From Lutibacter sp. Hel_I_33_5 (GTDB lineage: Bacteria; Bacteroidota; Bacteroidia; Flavobacteriales; Flavobacteriaceae), in the NCBI RefSeq assembly GCF_007827455.1, contig NZ_VISM01000001.1, positions 372,001-436,000 of the forward strand: a stretch of DNA of 64,000 nucleotides. Direction: 5' to 3'. Of the stretch, positions 27,806 to 36,554 are shown in pieces. Both the position numbers and the translations under genes were made by a program. Position 1 is the first letter of the stretch. Each line of letters opens with the position of its first letter. The notes under the pieces were generated by a model. The model had not been told where the DNA came from. It worked only from the letters and a program-made list of their open reading frames with translations, and did not search any database.

Positions 27806-28414
27806 AATAAATACTGCAATGGCTAGAAAGACAATAATTTGAGTCCATTTAAGATACAATCCAATATTTTTATTTTGCTGAATACTTTCTGATATTGTTC
27901 CTGCTAGAATTGCTATTAAAGAAAAAATAATGAATGACACCAACATAAAAAGCAATCCTAAAACATAAAATTGTATTACCGTTGATAGCGAATCACTAAA
28001 CAAAAATCCTGGAAAAAAAGCCAAAAAGAAAATAGTTACTTTAGGATTTAAAACATTCATAATAAACCCTTGCTTAAATAATTGAGAAGTTGATTTCTTC
28101 TCAACATTATCATTAAATAAAACTATGGCAGCATCAGCTTTATAAAGCTTGAATGCTAAATACAATAAATACATTGCTCCCAATACTTTAATTACAAAAA
28201 AAATAGTCTCTGATTCTTTTATAATGGCAGAAACTCCAAAAGCTAACAACGTAGTATGGACTAAACACCCAGAAATTAAGCCAAAAACAGTCGCTAATCC
28301 ATACTTTTTACCATTTACAATACTTTGTGTTAAAACAAAAATATTATCTGGCCCAGGTGAAATAGCTAATGCACTTGTAGCAAGAACGAAAGAAAATAAA
28401 ATTTCAAAATTCAT
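27797..28414 (-). CDS. LysE/RhtB family amino-acid exporter
   Basis: A 205-aa membrane protein with about six hydrophobic helices. The family signature SPGPDNIFVLTQS lies near residue 20, followed by GLATVFGLISGCLVHTT and GFIMNVLNPKVTIFFLAFFPGF. Members export amino acids or homoserine lactones; the substrate is not readable. Start set at the ATG beginning MNFEILFSFVLATS, which places the signature at the usual distance; an upstream start would add nine non-conserved residues. Confidence 0.9.
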   Translation of the reverse strand: MNFEILFSFVLATSALAISPGPDNIFVLTQSIVNGKKYGLATVFGLISGCLVHTTLLAFGVSAIIKESETIFFVIKVLGAMYLLYLAFKLYKADAAIVLFNDNVEKKSTSQLFKQGFIMNVLNPKVTIFFLAFFPGFLFSDSLSTVIQFYVLGLLFMLVSFIIFSLIAILAGTISESIQQNKNIGLYLKWTQIIVFLAIAVFILI

Positions 28415-28487
28415 ATTAAAATACAAACTACAATTTATCAATTAGAAAAGTAAGACCAATTGAAAGAATACACGTAAGATAAAGTTG

Positions 28488-29522
28488 TTAAATAGCTTTT
28501 AAAATTGCCTTATTAATTCGTTTTACTAAACGAGGACCTTCATAAATAAAGCCTGTATAAATTTGTACTAAATCTGCACCAGCCTTAATTTTTTCTAAAG
28601 CATCCTGTTCAGAATGAATTCCTCCCACACCAATAATTGGAAAAGCTTTGTTGGAGTTATCTGCTAAATATTTAATTACCCTTGTACTTCTTTCTTTAAT
28701 CGGTTGCCCGCTTACACCACCATTTCCAATTGCTTTTAAACGACTTTCTGATACTTTTAAATTATTTCTATTAATTGATGTATTAGAAGTAATAACACCA
28801 TCTATTTTAGTCTCAGCGACTAGTTGAATAATTTCATCTAGCTGAGTATCATTTAAATCTGGAGCTATTTTTAATAAAATTGGTTTTTGTTTTTCTTGTT
28901 GATTATTTACTTTTTGAACTTCAGTAATCAGTTCTTTTAAATATCCAACGTCTTCTAATTTTGCATGACTAGAAACATTTGGGCAACTCACATTTAGTAC
29001 AAAATAATCTACATACGGGTGTAATCCATTAAAGCATGTTAAATAATCTTCGGTGTAGTTTTCGGATAAAGTATTGGTGTTTTTACCAATATTTCCACCT
29101 ATAATTAATTTTCCTTTATTCTTTTTTAGTTGGTCAATTGCAGCTTCTAATCCTTCATTATTAAAACCCATTCTATTAATAATACCTTGATCATCTTTTA
29201 GACGAAATAATCTTTTCTTTGGATTTCCAACTTGACCTTTTGGAGTAACCGTACCAATTTCAATAAAACCAAAGCCAAAATTTGCAAGTTCATTATACAG
29301 GACGGCGTTTTTATCAAATCCTGCTGCTAACCCTACTGGATTTTTAAAGGTTAACCCAAATAAATTTCTTTCTAAATTTTTATCGTTAACTTGATATAAA
29401 CTTCTAAAAATTGAAGGTAATAAAGGAATTTTAGATAAAAACTTTACCAGTCCAAAAGTAAAATGATGTATTTTCTCTGGATCGAAAAGGAAAAATATTG
29501 GTCTTATAATTATTTTATACAT
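28488..29522 (-). CDS. pyrD: Dihydroorotate dehydrogenase (quinone), class 2
   Basis: A 344-aa membrane-associated FMN enzyme oxidising dihydroorotate to orotate with quinone. The N-terminal helical extension [20 protein letters not shown] marks class 2. FMN and substrate motifs [34 protein letters not shown] (catalytic Ser), [14 protein letters not shown] and [27 protein letters not shown] are intact. The ATG overlaps the stop codon of the upstream lipoprotein gene by one base (TAATG), so the two are translationally coupled. Confidence 0.97.
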   Translation of the reverse strand: MYKIIIRPIFFLFDPEKIHHFTFGLVKFLSKIPLLPSIFRSLYQVNDKNLERNLFGLTFKNPVGLAAGFDKNAVLYNELANFGFGFIEIGTVTPKGQVGNPKKRLFRLKDDQGIINRMGFNNEGLEAAIDQLKKNKGKLIIGGNIGKNTNTLSENYTEDYLTCFNGLHPYVDYFVLNVSCPNVSSHAKLEDVGYLKELITEVQKVNNQQEKQKPILLKIAPDLNDTQLDEIIQLVAETKIDGVITSNTSINRNNLKVSESRLKAIGNGGVSGQPIKERSTRVIKYLADNSNKAFPIIGVGGIHSEQDALEKIKAGADLVQIYTGFIYEGPRLVKRINKAILKAI

Positions 29523-30673
29523 TATTTAGATTTATACCAATTTTCATACGCTTTAGATTTTATAAAATTAGGATAATTATTAGCTATATTTAAGGTTATA
29601 TCTTCTTTATTAGTTTTAAAATCATTATTTAAAACATCTAATATTTCAATAGCCTTTTCATGGTTATGCTGCTCTAAATAAATCATCAATTTACTTTCAT
29701 AAGCATCTATAAATTTTGGAAAATCTTTATTCACAGTAGTAAACATTTCTAATGCTTCTTTAATTTTTTTCTGATAAATAAAAGTATTACCTCTAATAAA
29801 ATTAAGCAATTTATCTCCTTTTACATATCTATCAAGAATATCTATATTTTGAAAAGCTTTATTAAACTGTTTATTTATTATATAACCATCTATAGATATT
29901 AAAGGTAGACTTTTGTCTTTAGGAAAACTCTTTTTATAATCTTCAATACTCTCTATATATAACTTTTCAGAGATATTTGATGAAGCATTAATATTTATTA
30001 TTTTAAAAGATTTTAATTTTTTAGAAGCATTACTAATGCTATTATACTTATTTAATGCTTTTTTAAAGTTTTGTTTTAAAATTAAAGACCTGACTTCTTT
30101 TAACTTTTCTAAATCCTTTATAAAAGTAATTTCATCTAAATTTTTATTATCAAATATAACCTTGTTTAGCATTCTCTTATACATCCTCTTATAAGAATCA
30201 CTCAAAAATTCACCACTTAAATAAATATAAGTATCTATTATTTTAGGCTTACCATTTACAACTTTAATTAAATGGTCATGATAATTTATTCCATTATTAT
30301 ATAATCTAAATATTAAATGATAATTATTATTTTCATCTAAATACACATTAATGAAATCATAATAAGCTCCATTACTTTTTTCTGAAATAATCATTTCTCC
30401 AAAGCTAAACTGCCTAGAAAAACTTTTAAAATACCCACTATTGAATTGAAGTATTCTTTTTTTACTTGATTTTTGTAAAAAACGATTCGCTAAAGCTCTT
30501 TCATCATAAAGCTTATTAATACCAAAAATATCATCGCTATCTAGAGCTTTTTCTAAAGCATAACCCAAACGTTCAACATCACTTATGTTTGCAGTTTCTA
30601 TTACCTGTGATTTAATATTTTTTTTACACGAAATAAAACATAAAATAAAAAGCAACAATAATTTTCTTAACAT
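29522..30673 (-). CDS. Tetratricopeptide-like lipoprotein of unknown function
   Basis: A 383-aa protein with a lipoprotein signal ([10 protein letters not shown], Cys near residue 16), so probably periplasmic or on the outer membrane. The N-terminal half has no domain I recognise; the C-terminal half (about 200-370) is helical with TPR-like spacing of small and aromatic residues, such as [15 protein letters not shown] and [23 protein letters not shown]. It lies 4 bp after pheT and overlaps pyrD by one base, so the three genes form one unit. Function unknown. Confidence 0.78.
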   Translation of the reverse strand: MLRKLLLLFILCFISCKKNIKSQVIETANISDVERLGYALEKALDSDDIFGINKLYDERALANRFLQKSSKKRILQFNSGYFKSFSRQFSFGEMIISEKSNGAYYDFINVYLDENNNYHLIFRLYNNGINYHDHLIKVVNGKPKIIDTYIYLSGEFLSDSYKRMYKRMLNKVIFDNKNLDEITFIKDLEKLKEVRSLILKQNFKKALNKYNSISNASKKLKSFKIININASSNISEKLYIESIEDYKKSFPKDKSLPLISIDGYIINKQFNKAFQNIDILDRYVKGDKLLNFIRGNTFIYQKKIKEALEMFTTVNKDFPKFIDAYESKLMIYLEQHNHEKAIEILDVLNNDFKTNKEDITLNIANNYPNFIKSKAYENWYKSK

Positions 30674-30677
30674 AACT

Positions 30678-33104
30678 CTATCTTAAAACAGCATCCAAAT
30701 TCTTTTCGAATGTTTGCTGTAATTTTTGCATTATTTTATCTATTTGTTTATCTGCTAAGGTTTTGCTTTCATCTTGTAACACAAAACTTACTGCATATGA
30801 TTTTTTACCTTCTGGTAATTTATCACCTTCATACACATCAAATAAATCTACTTCTTTTAATAAGTTTTTTTCAGATTGAAATGCTAGATTATAAATTTCT
30901 TTAAACTCAACTTTATCATCTAACAATAGTGCTAAATCACGTTTTACAGCTGGGAACTTTGGCATGTCAGAAACTTTTAAATTTTTCTTACCTGTTAATT
31001 TTAAAATATTCTCCCAATTAAAATCAGCATATAAAACCTCTTGTTTTATAGAAAACTCTTTTAAAATTGATTGCTTAACAGTTCCAAAATCAACTAATTT
31101 TATTTTACCTAAACCAAAGGAAATACCTTCAGAGAAAATATCTGATTTTACTGGTGTTGTTTTTAATTTATGCACTCCTAGCCTACTTAACAAAGTAGTA
31201 ATAATACCTTTTACATAAAAGAAATCTGAAATTCTAGAAGCAGCATTCCAACCATCTTTTGTTCTGTTTCCAGTTACAAAAAGTGTTAGATGTTTATCTT
31301 CTTGGTATTTATCTTGAAATTTATGATATGTTTTACCGAATTCGTAAAACTTTAAGGTGTTATTTTTTCTATTAATATTATAAGAAACACTTTCTAAGCC
31401 ACTAAATAATAGTGATTGACGCATCACTTTTAAATCGCTACTTAACGGATTAAGCATTTCCACATTATGCTCTAGTTGTAAGTTTTCTGTTAAATTAACG
31501 TAGTCTTCTTTGGTTAAAGAATTTGCCATAGTTTCATTAAATCCTAAAGCACTTAATTGGTTGGCAACAATATTTTCTATCTTAGTCTCATTAGTAGTAT
31601 CAAATGAAATTGAGGTGTTTAATTTGTGTGAAAACTCCACATTATTATAGCCATATACTCTTAGAATCTCTTCTATAATATCTGCTTCTCTTTGTACATC
31701 AACTCGATACGAAGGTATTGTTAATCCTAAACCTCCTTCAGTTTCACTGCTTATTTTTATTTCTAAAGAGGCTAATATTTTCTTAATAGTTTCTTTAGGA
31801 ATTTCTTGACCAATTAATCGATACGCATTTTCATAAGAAAGAAACACTTGAAAGTCTTCCATCTTTTCTGGATAGACATCTAAAATATCTGATGCCATTT
31901 TTCCGCCTGCATATTCTTCAATTAATAAAGCTGCACGTTTTAGAGCATATTCTGTTGTATTAATATCAATTCCTCTTTCGAAACGAAAAGAAGCATCTGT
32001 GTTTAACGCATGTCTTTTTGCAGTCTTACGAATTGATACTGGATTAAAATAAGCCGCTTCTAAAAATATGGCATTTGTGTTTTCTGTAACACCCGATTTT
32101 AATCCACCAAAAACACCACCAATACAAAGTGGATTATCTTCTGCATCACAAATCATAATGTCTTCTGATGATAATTCTCTTTCAACTTCATCTAACGTGA
32201 TGAATTTTGTGCCTTCTTTTAAGTTTTTTACAACTACTTTATTCCCTTTTATCTTTGCAGTATCAAACGCATGAAGCGGTTGTCCTAATTCATGTAATAC
32301 ATAATTAGTGATGTCTACAATATTATTTTTGGGTGTTAAACCAATGGCTTTTAATCTATTTTGAATCCATTCTGGTGAATCTTTTACTTCAACATCAGAA
32401 ATTGTAATTCCGCAATAACGAGGTACCAAATCTTTATCTTCTACATCAACATCTATTCTTAAAGTACGTTCATCTACATGAAAATCTGACACAGATGGTG
32501 AAATTAATTCAAGATTAATATCGTTTTGCATTAAACCAGCTCGTAAATCTCTTGCAACTCCATAATGACTCATAGAATCTGCTCTATTGGGTGTTAACCC
32601 AATTTCAAATACTTGATCTGATTGTACATTATAAACAGTTGCTAAAGGTGTACCAACTTCTATTGTATCTTCTAAAACTAGAATTCCGTCATAAGATTTC
32701 CCTAAACCTAATTCGTCTTCGGCACAAATCATTCCATGACTTTCTTCTCCTCTAATTTTTCCTTTCTTTATTTTAAATCCTGCGCCTTTATCATCATACA
32801 ACATTGTACCAATAGTAGCTACAGGCACTTTTTGTCCAGCAGCAACATTTGGTGCTCCACACACAATTTGTAGTGGTTCACCTGTTCCTAAATCGACTTT
32901 AGTAATTTTTAAACGATCAGCATTTGGATGTTGAATACATTCTAAAACTTCGCCAACAATAACACCTTGTAGACTCCCTTTAATTGTTTCTTTGGTTTCT
33001 ATACCTTCTACTTCTAATCCTAAATCTGTAAGTAATTCACCTGTTTTAGAGGCTTCCCAGTCTAATTGTAAAAATTGTTGCAACCAGGTATATGATATTT
33101 TCAT
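30678..33104 (-). CDS. pheT: Phenylalanine--tRNA ligase beta subunit
   Basis: An 808-aa subunit of the alpha2-beta2 PheRS. Domains in order: N-terminal fold; tRNA-binding OB domain (about 42-150, VVGEVLECIQHPNADRLKITKVD); B3/B4 editing domain (about 210-400, ITNYVLHELGQPLHAFD, EAAYFNPVSIRKTAKRH); B5 (about 405-475, ADIIEEILRVYGYNNV at its end); catalytic-like core; and the C-terminal FDX-ACB anticodon-binding domain (KFPAVKRDLALLLD...). pheS is not adjacent. A 146-bp gap with a promoter-like element separates it from DUF721. Confidence 0.97.
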   Translation of the reverse strand: MKISYTWLQQFLQLDWEASKTGELLTDLGLEVEGIETKETIKGSLQGVIVGEVLECIQHPNADRLKITKVDLGTGEPLQIVCGAPNVAAGQKVPVATIGTMLYDDKGAGFKIKKGKIRGEESHGMICAEDELGLGKSYDGILVLEDTIEVGTPLATVYNVQSDQVFEIGLTPNRADSMSHYGVARDLRAGLMQNDINLELISPSVSDFHVDERTLRIDVDVEDKDLVPRYCGITISDVEVKDSPEWIQNRLKAIGLTPKNNIVDITNYVLHELGQPLHAFDTAKIKGNKVVVKNLKEGTKFITLDEVERELSSEDIMICDAEDNPLCIGGVFGGLKSGVTENTNAIFLEAAYFNPVSIRKTAKRHALNTDASFRFERGIDINTTEYALKRAALLIEEYAGGKMASDILDVYPEKMEDFQVFLSYENAYRLIGQEIPKETIKKILASLEIKISSETEGGLGLTIPSYRVDVQREADIIEEILRVYGYNNVEFSHKLNTSISFDTTNETKIENIVANQLSALGFNETMANSLTKEDYVNLTENLQLEHNVEMLNPLSSDLKVMRQSLLFSGLESVSYNINRKNNTLKFYEFGKTYHKFQDKYQEDKHLTLFVTGNRTKDGWNAASRISDFFYVKGIITTLLSRLGVHKLKTTPVKSDIFSEGISFGLGKIKLVDFGTVKQSILKEFSIKQEVLYADFNWENILKLTGKKNLKVSDMPKFPAVKRDLALLLDDKVEFKEIYNLAFQSEKNLLKEVDLFDVYEGDKLPEGKKSYAVSFVLQDESKTLADKQIDKIMQKLQQTFEKNLDAVLR

Positions 33105-33129
33105 TTGCTACTGTTGAAGTTTCAGTGAG

Positions 33130-33137
33130 CAAATTTA
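33130..33137 (-). promoter_or_regulatory. Putative -7 element for pheT
   Basis: The minus strand reads TAAATTTG, an exact TAnnTTTG match about 25 nt before the pheT ATG. No TTG stands at the expected distance. The rest of the gap to 33250 holds nothing I recognise. Confidence 0.4.
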
Positions 33138-33250
33138 CAAATTTTTATAATTTATAAACTGATTTGTTTAGTGAATTTAATTATGAATTAAGGATAAGAA
33201 AATAATTATGGAGGCTATTTTTATTAATTTCAATTTTTTACTTAAATAAA

Positions 33251-33547
33251 CTAAACCAACAACAATTTATTAACAACCTCACTCCCCATTTCTTCATTAA
33301 TCATTTTTACAATTTTTTCTTTACCATAGCTTAATTCTTCTCTAAGAACAGAAGAAGATAATTTTATCACCAATGTTTTATTTTGTAGTTGAATACCGGT
33401 AGTATAAGACACAACACCCTGCCCCATTAGCTTTGCCCAAACTTCTTCTATCTTCAGTTTTTGCATGCCTTTAGAGAGGTTATTATCTTTTATAAAAGAC
33501 CCCATTAAATCTTTAATCGAAAAACTATCGTTTTCTCTTTTACTCAT
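33251..33547 (-). CDS. DUF721 (DciA-like) domain protein
   Basis: A 98-aa protein with the DUF721 core: IEEVWAKLMGQGVVSYTTGIQLQNKTLVIKLSSSVLREELSYGKEKIVKMINEEMG in family order. DUF721 includes DciA, the loader of the replicative helicase in bacteria without DnaC, and the recF neighbour fits a replication role. The N-terminal RENDSFSIKDLMGSFIKDN is a typical lead-in. The gene begins 7 nt after a seven-copy heptanucleotide array that fills the gap to recF. Confidence 0.87.
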   Translation of the reverse strand: MSKRENDSFSIKDLMGSFIKDNNLSKGMQKLKIEEVWAKLMGQGVVSYTTGIQLQNKTLVIKLSSSVLREELSYGKEKIVKMINEEMGSEVVNKLLLV

Positions 33548-33554
33548 TTTTTTT

Positions 33555-33603
33555 CTTGTCTCTTGTCTCTTGTCTCTTGTCTCTTGTCTCTTGTCTCTTG
33601 TCT
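33555..33603. repeat. Heptanucleotide tandem repeat (CTTGTCT x7)
   Basis: Seven perfect copies of CTTGTCT; AGACAAG on the minus strand. It lies between the recF stop codon and the DUF721 ATG, and is part of the recF-DUF721 transcript. The minus strand continues AAAAAAATG into DUF721. On the plus strand the array would read LVSC-LLS repeats, the same codon pattern as the signal peptide at 53828-53869. Confidence 0.95.
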
Positions 33604-33610
33604 CTAATAA

Positions 33611-34690
33611 CTACAACTTAAAAATCTTAAACTCCTTCTTTCCTTGTTTTAATACATTTTCAGTTCGTTCAGAATGTGTGTCTGTAATAAATATCTGTCC
33701 GAATTCGTCATTATTTACTAAAGTAATAATTTGCGCTACACGTTGTTCGTCCAATTTATCAAAAATATCATCTAACAACAAAATTGGTAATACATTAGAT
33801 TGTTGTTTGATAAACTCGAATTGTGCTAATTTTAACGCAATTAAATACGATTTCTGCTGACCTTGAGAACCAAACTTCTTAATAGCATGTTCATCAATTT
33901 GAAAACTTAAATCGTCTTTGTGAATTCCGCATGTTGTGTATTGTAATATTTTATCTTTTTCTAAACTTTTCTTAAGTAAATCAGATAAATCACTTGTATG
34001 TAACTGACTTTTATATACTAAATTAACTTGTTCTTTATCTTCCGATATTATTTGATACTTTTCATTAAATATCGGTATAAAGCCTTCTAAAAAAGCAGTT
34101 CTTTTAGTATAAATTTTAGTTCCTAAATTATGTAACTGCTCGTCGTAAACGCTTAAGTTTAACGCATCAAAAGTTCTATTAGCTGCAAAATACTTTAATA
34201 ATGCATTTCTTTGAGAAAGCACTTTATTATAACTAATTAAATCTTGTAAGTAGCTTTTATCTTGTTGTGAGATAACGCCGTCTATAAATTTTCTTCTTGT
34301 ATCGCTTCCTTCTACCACCAAATCTCTATCCGCAGGTGAAATAATAACTAAAGGAAATAATCCTATATGATCAGAAAACTTTTCGTATGCCTTATCATTT
34401 CTCTTTAAAATCTTCTTCTGCCCTCTTTTTAAACTACACACAATTTTTTCTACACGATCGTTTAAATTGTATGCGCCTTCAATCATAAAAAAGTTTTCAT
34501 GATGTTTTATGTTTTGTACAGCAACAGGGTTAAAATAACTTTTTGCAAAAGACAAATAATAAATAGCGTCTAAAACATTGGTTTTACCAACACCATTATT
34601 GCCTACGAAACAATTTATTTTCTGTTGAAAATCAAATGTTTGCGAAGAAATATTCTTAAAATTCACCAAAGAAATTTTTTCCAAATACAT
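33611..34690 (-). CDS. recF: DNA replication and repair protein RecF
   Basis: A 359-aa SMC-like ATPase that helps load RecA at gaps. Walker [18 protein letters not shown] (about residue 30), a signature region [20 protein letters not shown] and Walker [16 protein letters not shown] are present, full length. I use the ATG at 34688-34690 ([13 protein letters not shown]); the 7-residue extension upstream approaches a TAGGTTTG promoter element. Divergent from the TPR gene at 34805, and followed by DUF721. Confidence 0.96.
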   Translation of the reverse strand: MYLEKISLVNFKNISSQTFDFQQKINCFVGNNGVGKTNVLDAIYYLSFAKSYFNPVAVQNIKHHENFFMIEGAYNLNDRVEKIVCSLKRGQKKILKRNDKAYEKFSDHIGLFPLVIISPADRDLVVEGSDTRRKFIDGVISQQDKSYLQDLISYNKVLSQRNALLKYFAANRTFDALNLSVYDEQLHNLGTKIYTKRTAFLEGFIPIFNEKYQIISEDKEQVNLVYKSQLHTSDLSDLLKKSLEKDKILQYTTCGIHKDDLSFQIDEHAIKKFGSQGQQKSYLIALKLAQFEFIKQQSNVLPILLLDDIFDKLDEQRVAQIITLVNNDEFGQIFITDTHSERTENVLKQGKKEFKIFKL

Positions 34691-34708
34691 AGTTATCCTT
34701 AAGATATA

Positions 34709-34716
34709 CAAACCTA
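34709..34716 (-). promoter_or_regulatory. Putative -7 element for recF
   Basis: The minus strand reads TAGGTTTG, an exact TAnnTTTG match, 18 nt before the recF ATG at 34690. It supports that start. Confidence 0.4.
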
Positions 34717-34721
34717 TTGTA

Positions 34722-34755
34722 AAATATTGATTTTTTTTACTAAATATTGATTTTT
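34722..34755. repeat. Direct repeat in the recF/TPR divergent promoter
   Basis: AAATATTGATTTTT occurs at 34722-34735 and again at 34742-34755, exactly 20 bp apart (about two helical turns). The second copy carries a TTG that could be the -33 element of the plus-strand promoter. Confidence 0.7.
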
Positions 34756-34774
34756 AAAATCCAATTAAATAAAC

Positions 34775-34782
34775 TATTTTTG
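34775..34782 (+). promoter_or_regulatory. Putative -7 element for the TPR protein
   Basis: TATTTTTG, an exact TAnnTTTG match, with TTG at 34747-34749 (25-nt spacer, long). The ATG at 34805 follows after 22 nt. Confidence 0.45.
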
Positions 34783-34804
34783 CGCCACAAATTTTAAAGA
34801 ATTC

Positions 34805-35572
34805 ATGGCTACTTACAAGAAAAGAGGTGCTAAACCTAAAGATAAAAAAGGACAAAATCAGATAGATGAGTCTCAATTCGAAACTGCAGAAGTTTTTAAC
34901 ACTTTAGACGAAACTGCTTCTAAATCTGAACAATGGATAGAAAAAAACAGTAAACCTTTATTTACTGGGTTACTTGTTGTTGTTGGATTATTTTTAGCTT
35001 TTTTAGCATATAATAAATACGTTGTTGAACCTAAAGAAAGTGAAGCTGCAAACGAATTAGCCTTTCCAAGAAAATACTTTGATGAAGCTTTAACAGCAGG
35101 TACAGATGTAGATTCTTTATTTAATTTAGGATTAGAAGGTGCAGACGGAAAATATGGTTTTGTAGACATCGCTGAATCTTTTAGCGGAACGAAAGCTGGA
35201 AATTTAGCGAACTATTATGCAGGTGTTTCATATTTAAAAATGAAGCAGTATGAAAAAGCAATCGAGTATTTAAGTAATTTTTCTTCGGATGATCAATTAT
35301 TAGGCCCTACTGCTTTAGGTGCAATTGGAGATGCGTTTGCAGATATCAATCAACCAGAAGATGCATTAGGATATTATGAAGATGCTGCAAATAAAAAGAA
35401 GAACGATTTTACTACGCCGTTATTTTTATACAAAGCTGCACAAACAGCAATGCAATTAAAAAAATACAGTAAAGCAGAAAGTTTATATACTAGAATTAAA
35501 GAAGATTTTGCTAAATCTGATCAAGGAAAAGATATAGACAAGTACATCAATAGTGCTAAATATGCTGAATAA
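34805..35572 (+). CDS. TPR membrane protein (YfgM-like)
   Basis: A 255-aa protein with a basic, hydrophilic cytoplasmic N-terminus (KKRGAKPKDKKGQ), one transmembrane segment (about residues 57-76, LFTGLLVVVGLFLAFLAYN) and a C-terminal TPR region (about 120-250, GNLANYYAGVSYLKMKQYEKAIEYL and EDALGYYEDAANKK). The layout equals the YfgM/Tol-Pal-type ancillary SecYEG or periplasmic chaperone proteins. It is well conserved in Flavobacteriia ahead of ribH. Confidence 0.85.
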   Translation: MATYKKRGAKPKDKKGQNQIDESQFETAEVFNTLDETASKSEQWIEKNSKPLFTGLLVVVGLFLAFLAYNKYVVEPKESEAANELAFPRKYFDEALTAGTDVDSLFNLGLEGADGKYGFVDIAESFSGTKAGNLANYYAGVSYLKMKQYEKAIEYLSNFSSDDQLLGPTALGAIGDAFADINQPEDALGYYEDAANKKKNDFTTPLFLYKAAQTAMQLKKYSKAESLYTRIKEDFAKSDQGKDIDKYINSAKYAE

Positions 35573-35580
35573 GTAGTTAG

Positions 35581-35588
35581 TAACTTTG
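35581..35588 (+). promoter_or_regulatory. Putative -7 element for ribH
   Basis: TAACTTTG, an exact TAnnTTTG match, 54 nt before the ribH ATG. No TTG is at the expected spacing, and readthrough from the TPR gene is also possible. Confidence 0.4.
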
Positions 35589-35642
35589 TGTTGGGAATTA
35601 GTTTTACCAATTCACTAAAGACTAACAACTAAACACTAATTT

Positions 35643-36149
35643 ATGGCAACAACTAATTTATCATATTACGATAAGACAACAATCCCAAATGCGAAACCTT
35701 TTCGATTTGGGATTGTTGTTTCTGAGTGGAATCCAGAAATAACCAATAACTTACAACAAGGCGCAATTGACACTTTATTAGATTGCGGCGCTTTAAAAGA
35801 AAATATTACTTCTTGGAATGTTCCTGGTAGTTTTGAGCTTGTTTTTGGTTGTAAAAAAATGATTAAAACTCAAAACCTTGACGCTGTTATTGCTATTGGA
35901 AATGTAATACAAGGAGAAACAAAACATTTCGATTTTGTTTGCGAAGGAGTCACTCAAGGTATTGTAGATCTTAATATTAAGTACGATGTTCCTGTTATTT
36001 TCTGTGTGCTTACAGACAATACAAAACAGCAATCTATCGATAGATCTGGTGGTAAACTTGGTAATAAAGGTATTGAATGTGCTGTAGCTGCTATAAAAAT
36101 GGCTGCTATAAAAAATAGTGGATCAAAAGGAGTTAGTATCGGTTTCTAA
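35643..36149 (+). CDS. ribH: 6,7-dimethyl-8-ribityllumazine synthase
   Basis: A 168-aa enzyme for the penultimate step of riboflavin synthesis, joining 5-amino-6-ribitylaminouracil and dihydroxybutanone phosphate. FGIVVSEWNPEIT, the WNVPGSFELV segment, AIGNVIQGETKHFDFV (with the general-acid His) and PVIFCVLTDNTKQQSIDRSGGKLGNKG are all typical. It has no riboswitch in front. It is a single rib gene here, as is usual for flavobacteria, where rib genes are dispersed. Confidence 0.97.
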   Translation: MATTNLSYYDKTTIPNAKPFRFGIVVSEWNPEITNNLQQGAIDTLLDCGALKENITSWNVPGSFELVFGCKKMIKTQNLDAVIAIGNVIQGETKHFDFVCEGVTQGIVDLNIKYDVPVIFCVLTDNTKQQSIDRSGGKLGNKGIECAVAAIKMAAIKNSGSKGVSIGF

Positions 36150-36181
36150 CAATTTTTGTGAATACTTTTTGAACCCATTTC

Positions 36182-36212
36182 TTGAACACTCATTTATTAT
36201 TCTGTAACTTTG
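36182..36212 (+). promoter_or_regulatory. Promoter of the small membrane protein / mutL unit
   Basis: TTG (36182-36184), a 20-nt spacer and TAACTTTG (36205-36212) give a close consensus match. It overlaps the upstream extension of the next reading frame and so argues for the ATG at 36279. Confidence 0.6.
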
Positions 36213-36278
36213 ACTTTATACTATTTTTGGTTTAGTTTTTGCGCTACAAAAGTATATAACCAATTATCTACAGCAATC

Positions 36279-36554
36279 ATGGGAATTTTTAAAAAGAAAA
36301 TTAATAAGTTCGATTACCAACCTAGATATTATAAAGGTGATAACCCTTATAAATTTGATCACAAGTTTGATGAATTTAGAACTACTGTAAATACAGATAG
36401 GAGTTTAAAAGGGAAATTTGTAAATGCTATTGATGAATTTAAAGATTCAGAGAATGGTGGTGTAAATAAAACAATCTTAATCATCATCTGTATATTAGTT
36501 TTAATTTTTCTATTTATTATCGATTTCGATTTATCAATTTTTTTAGGTAATTAA
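36279..36554 (+). CDS. Small single-pass membrane protein upstream of mutL
   Basis: A 91-aa protein: basic N-terminus MGIFKKKINKFDYQPRYYKG, a charged middle, and one C-terminal transmembrane segment (about 66-87, TILIIICILVLIFLFIIDFD). Orthologues in Bacteroidota are often labelled riboflavin synthase subunit beta, apparently because of the ribH neighbour; nothing in the sequence supports enzymatic activity. Its stop codon overlaps the mutL ATG by one base (TAATG), so it is coupled to mutL. Function unknown. Confidence 0.82.
   Translation: MGIFKKKINKFDYQPRYYKGDNPYKFDHKFDEFRTTVNTDRSLKGKFVNAIDEFKDSENGGVNKTILIIICILVLIFLFIIDFDLSIFLGN

Noticed and set aside
33555..33603. CRISPR array
   Set aside because: The units are 7 bp with no spacers, and no cas genes are in the window.
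33465..33860. Plus-strand reading frame of 131 codons with LVSC-LLS repeats
   Set aside because: It is antisense to recF and DUF721; the repeats are the translation of the heptamer array, and the remainder mirrors recF codons.
36210..36278. N-terminal extension of the small membrane protein upstream of mutL
   Set aside because: It would begin at TTG inside a consensus promoter (36205-36212); the conserved protein begins MGIF at 36279.
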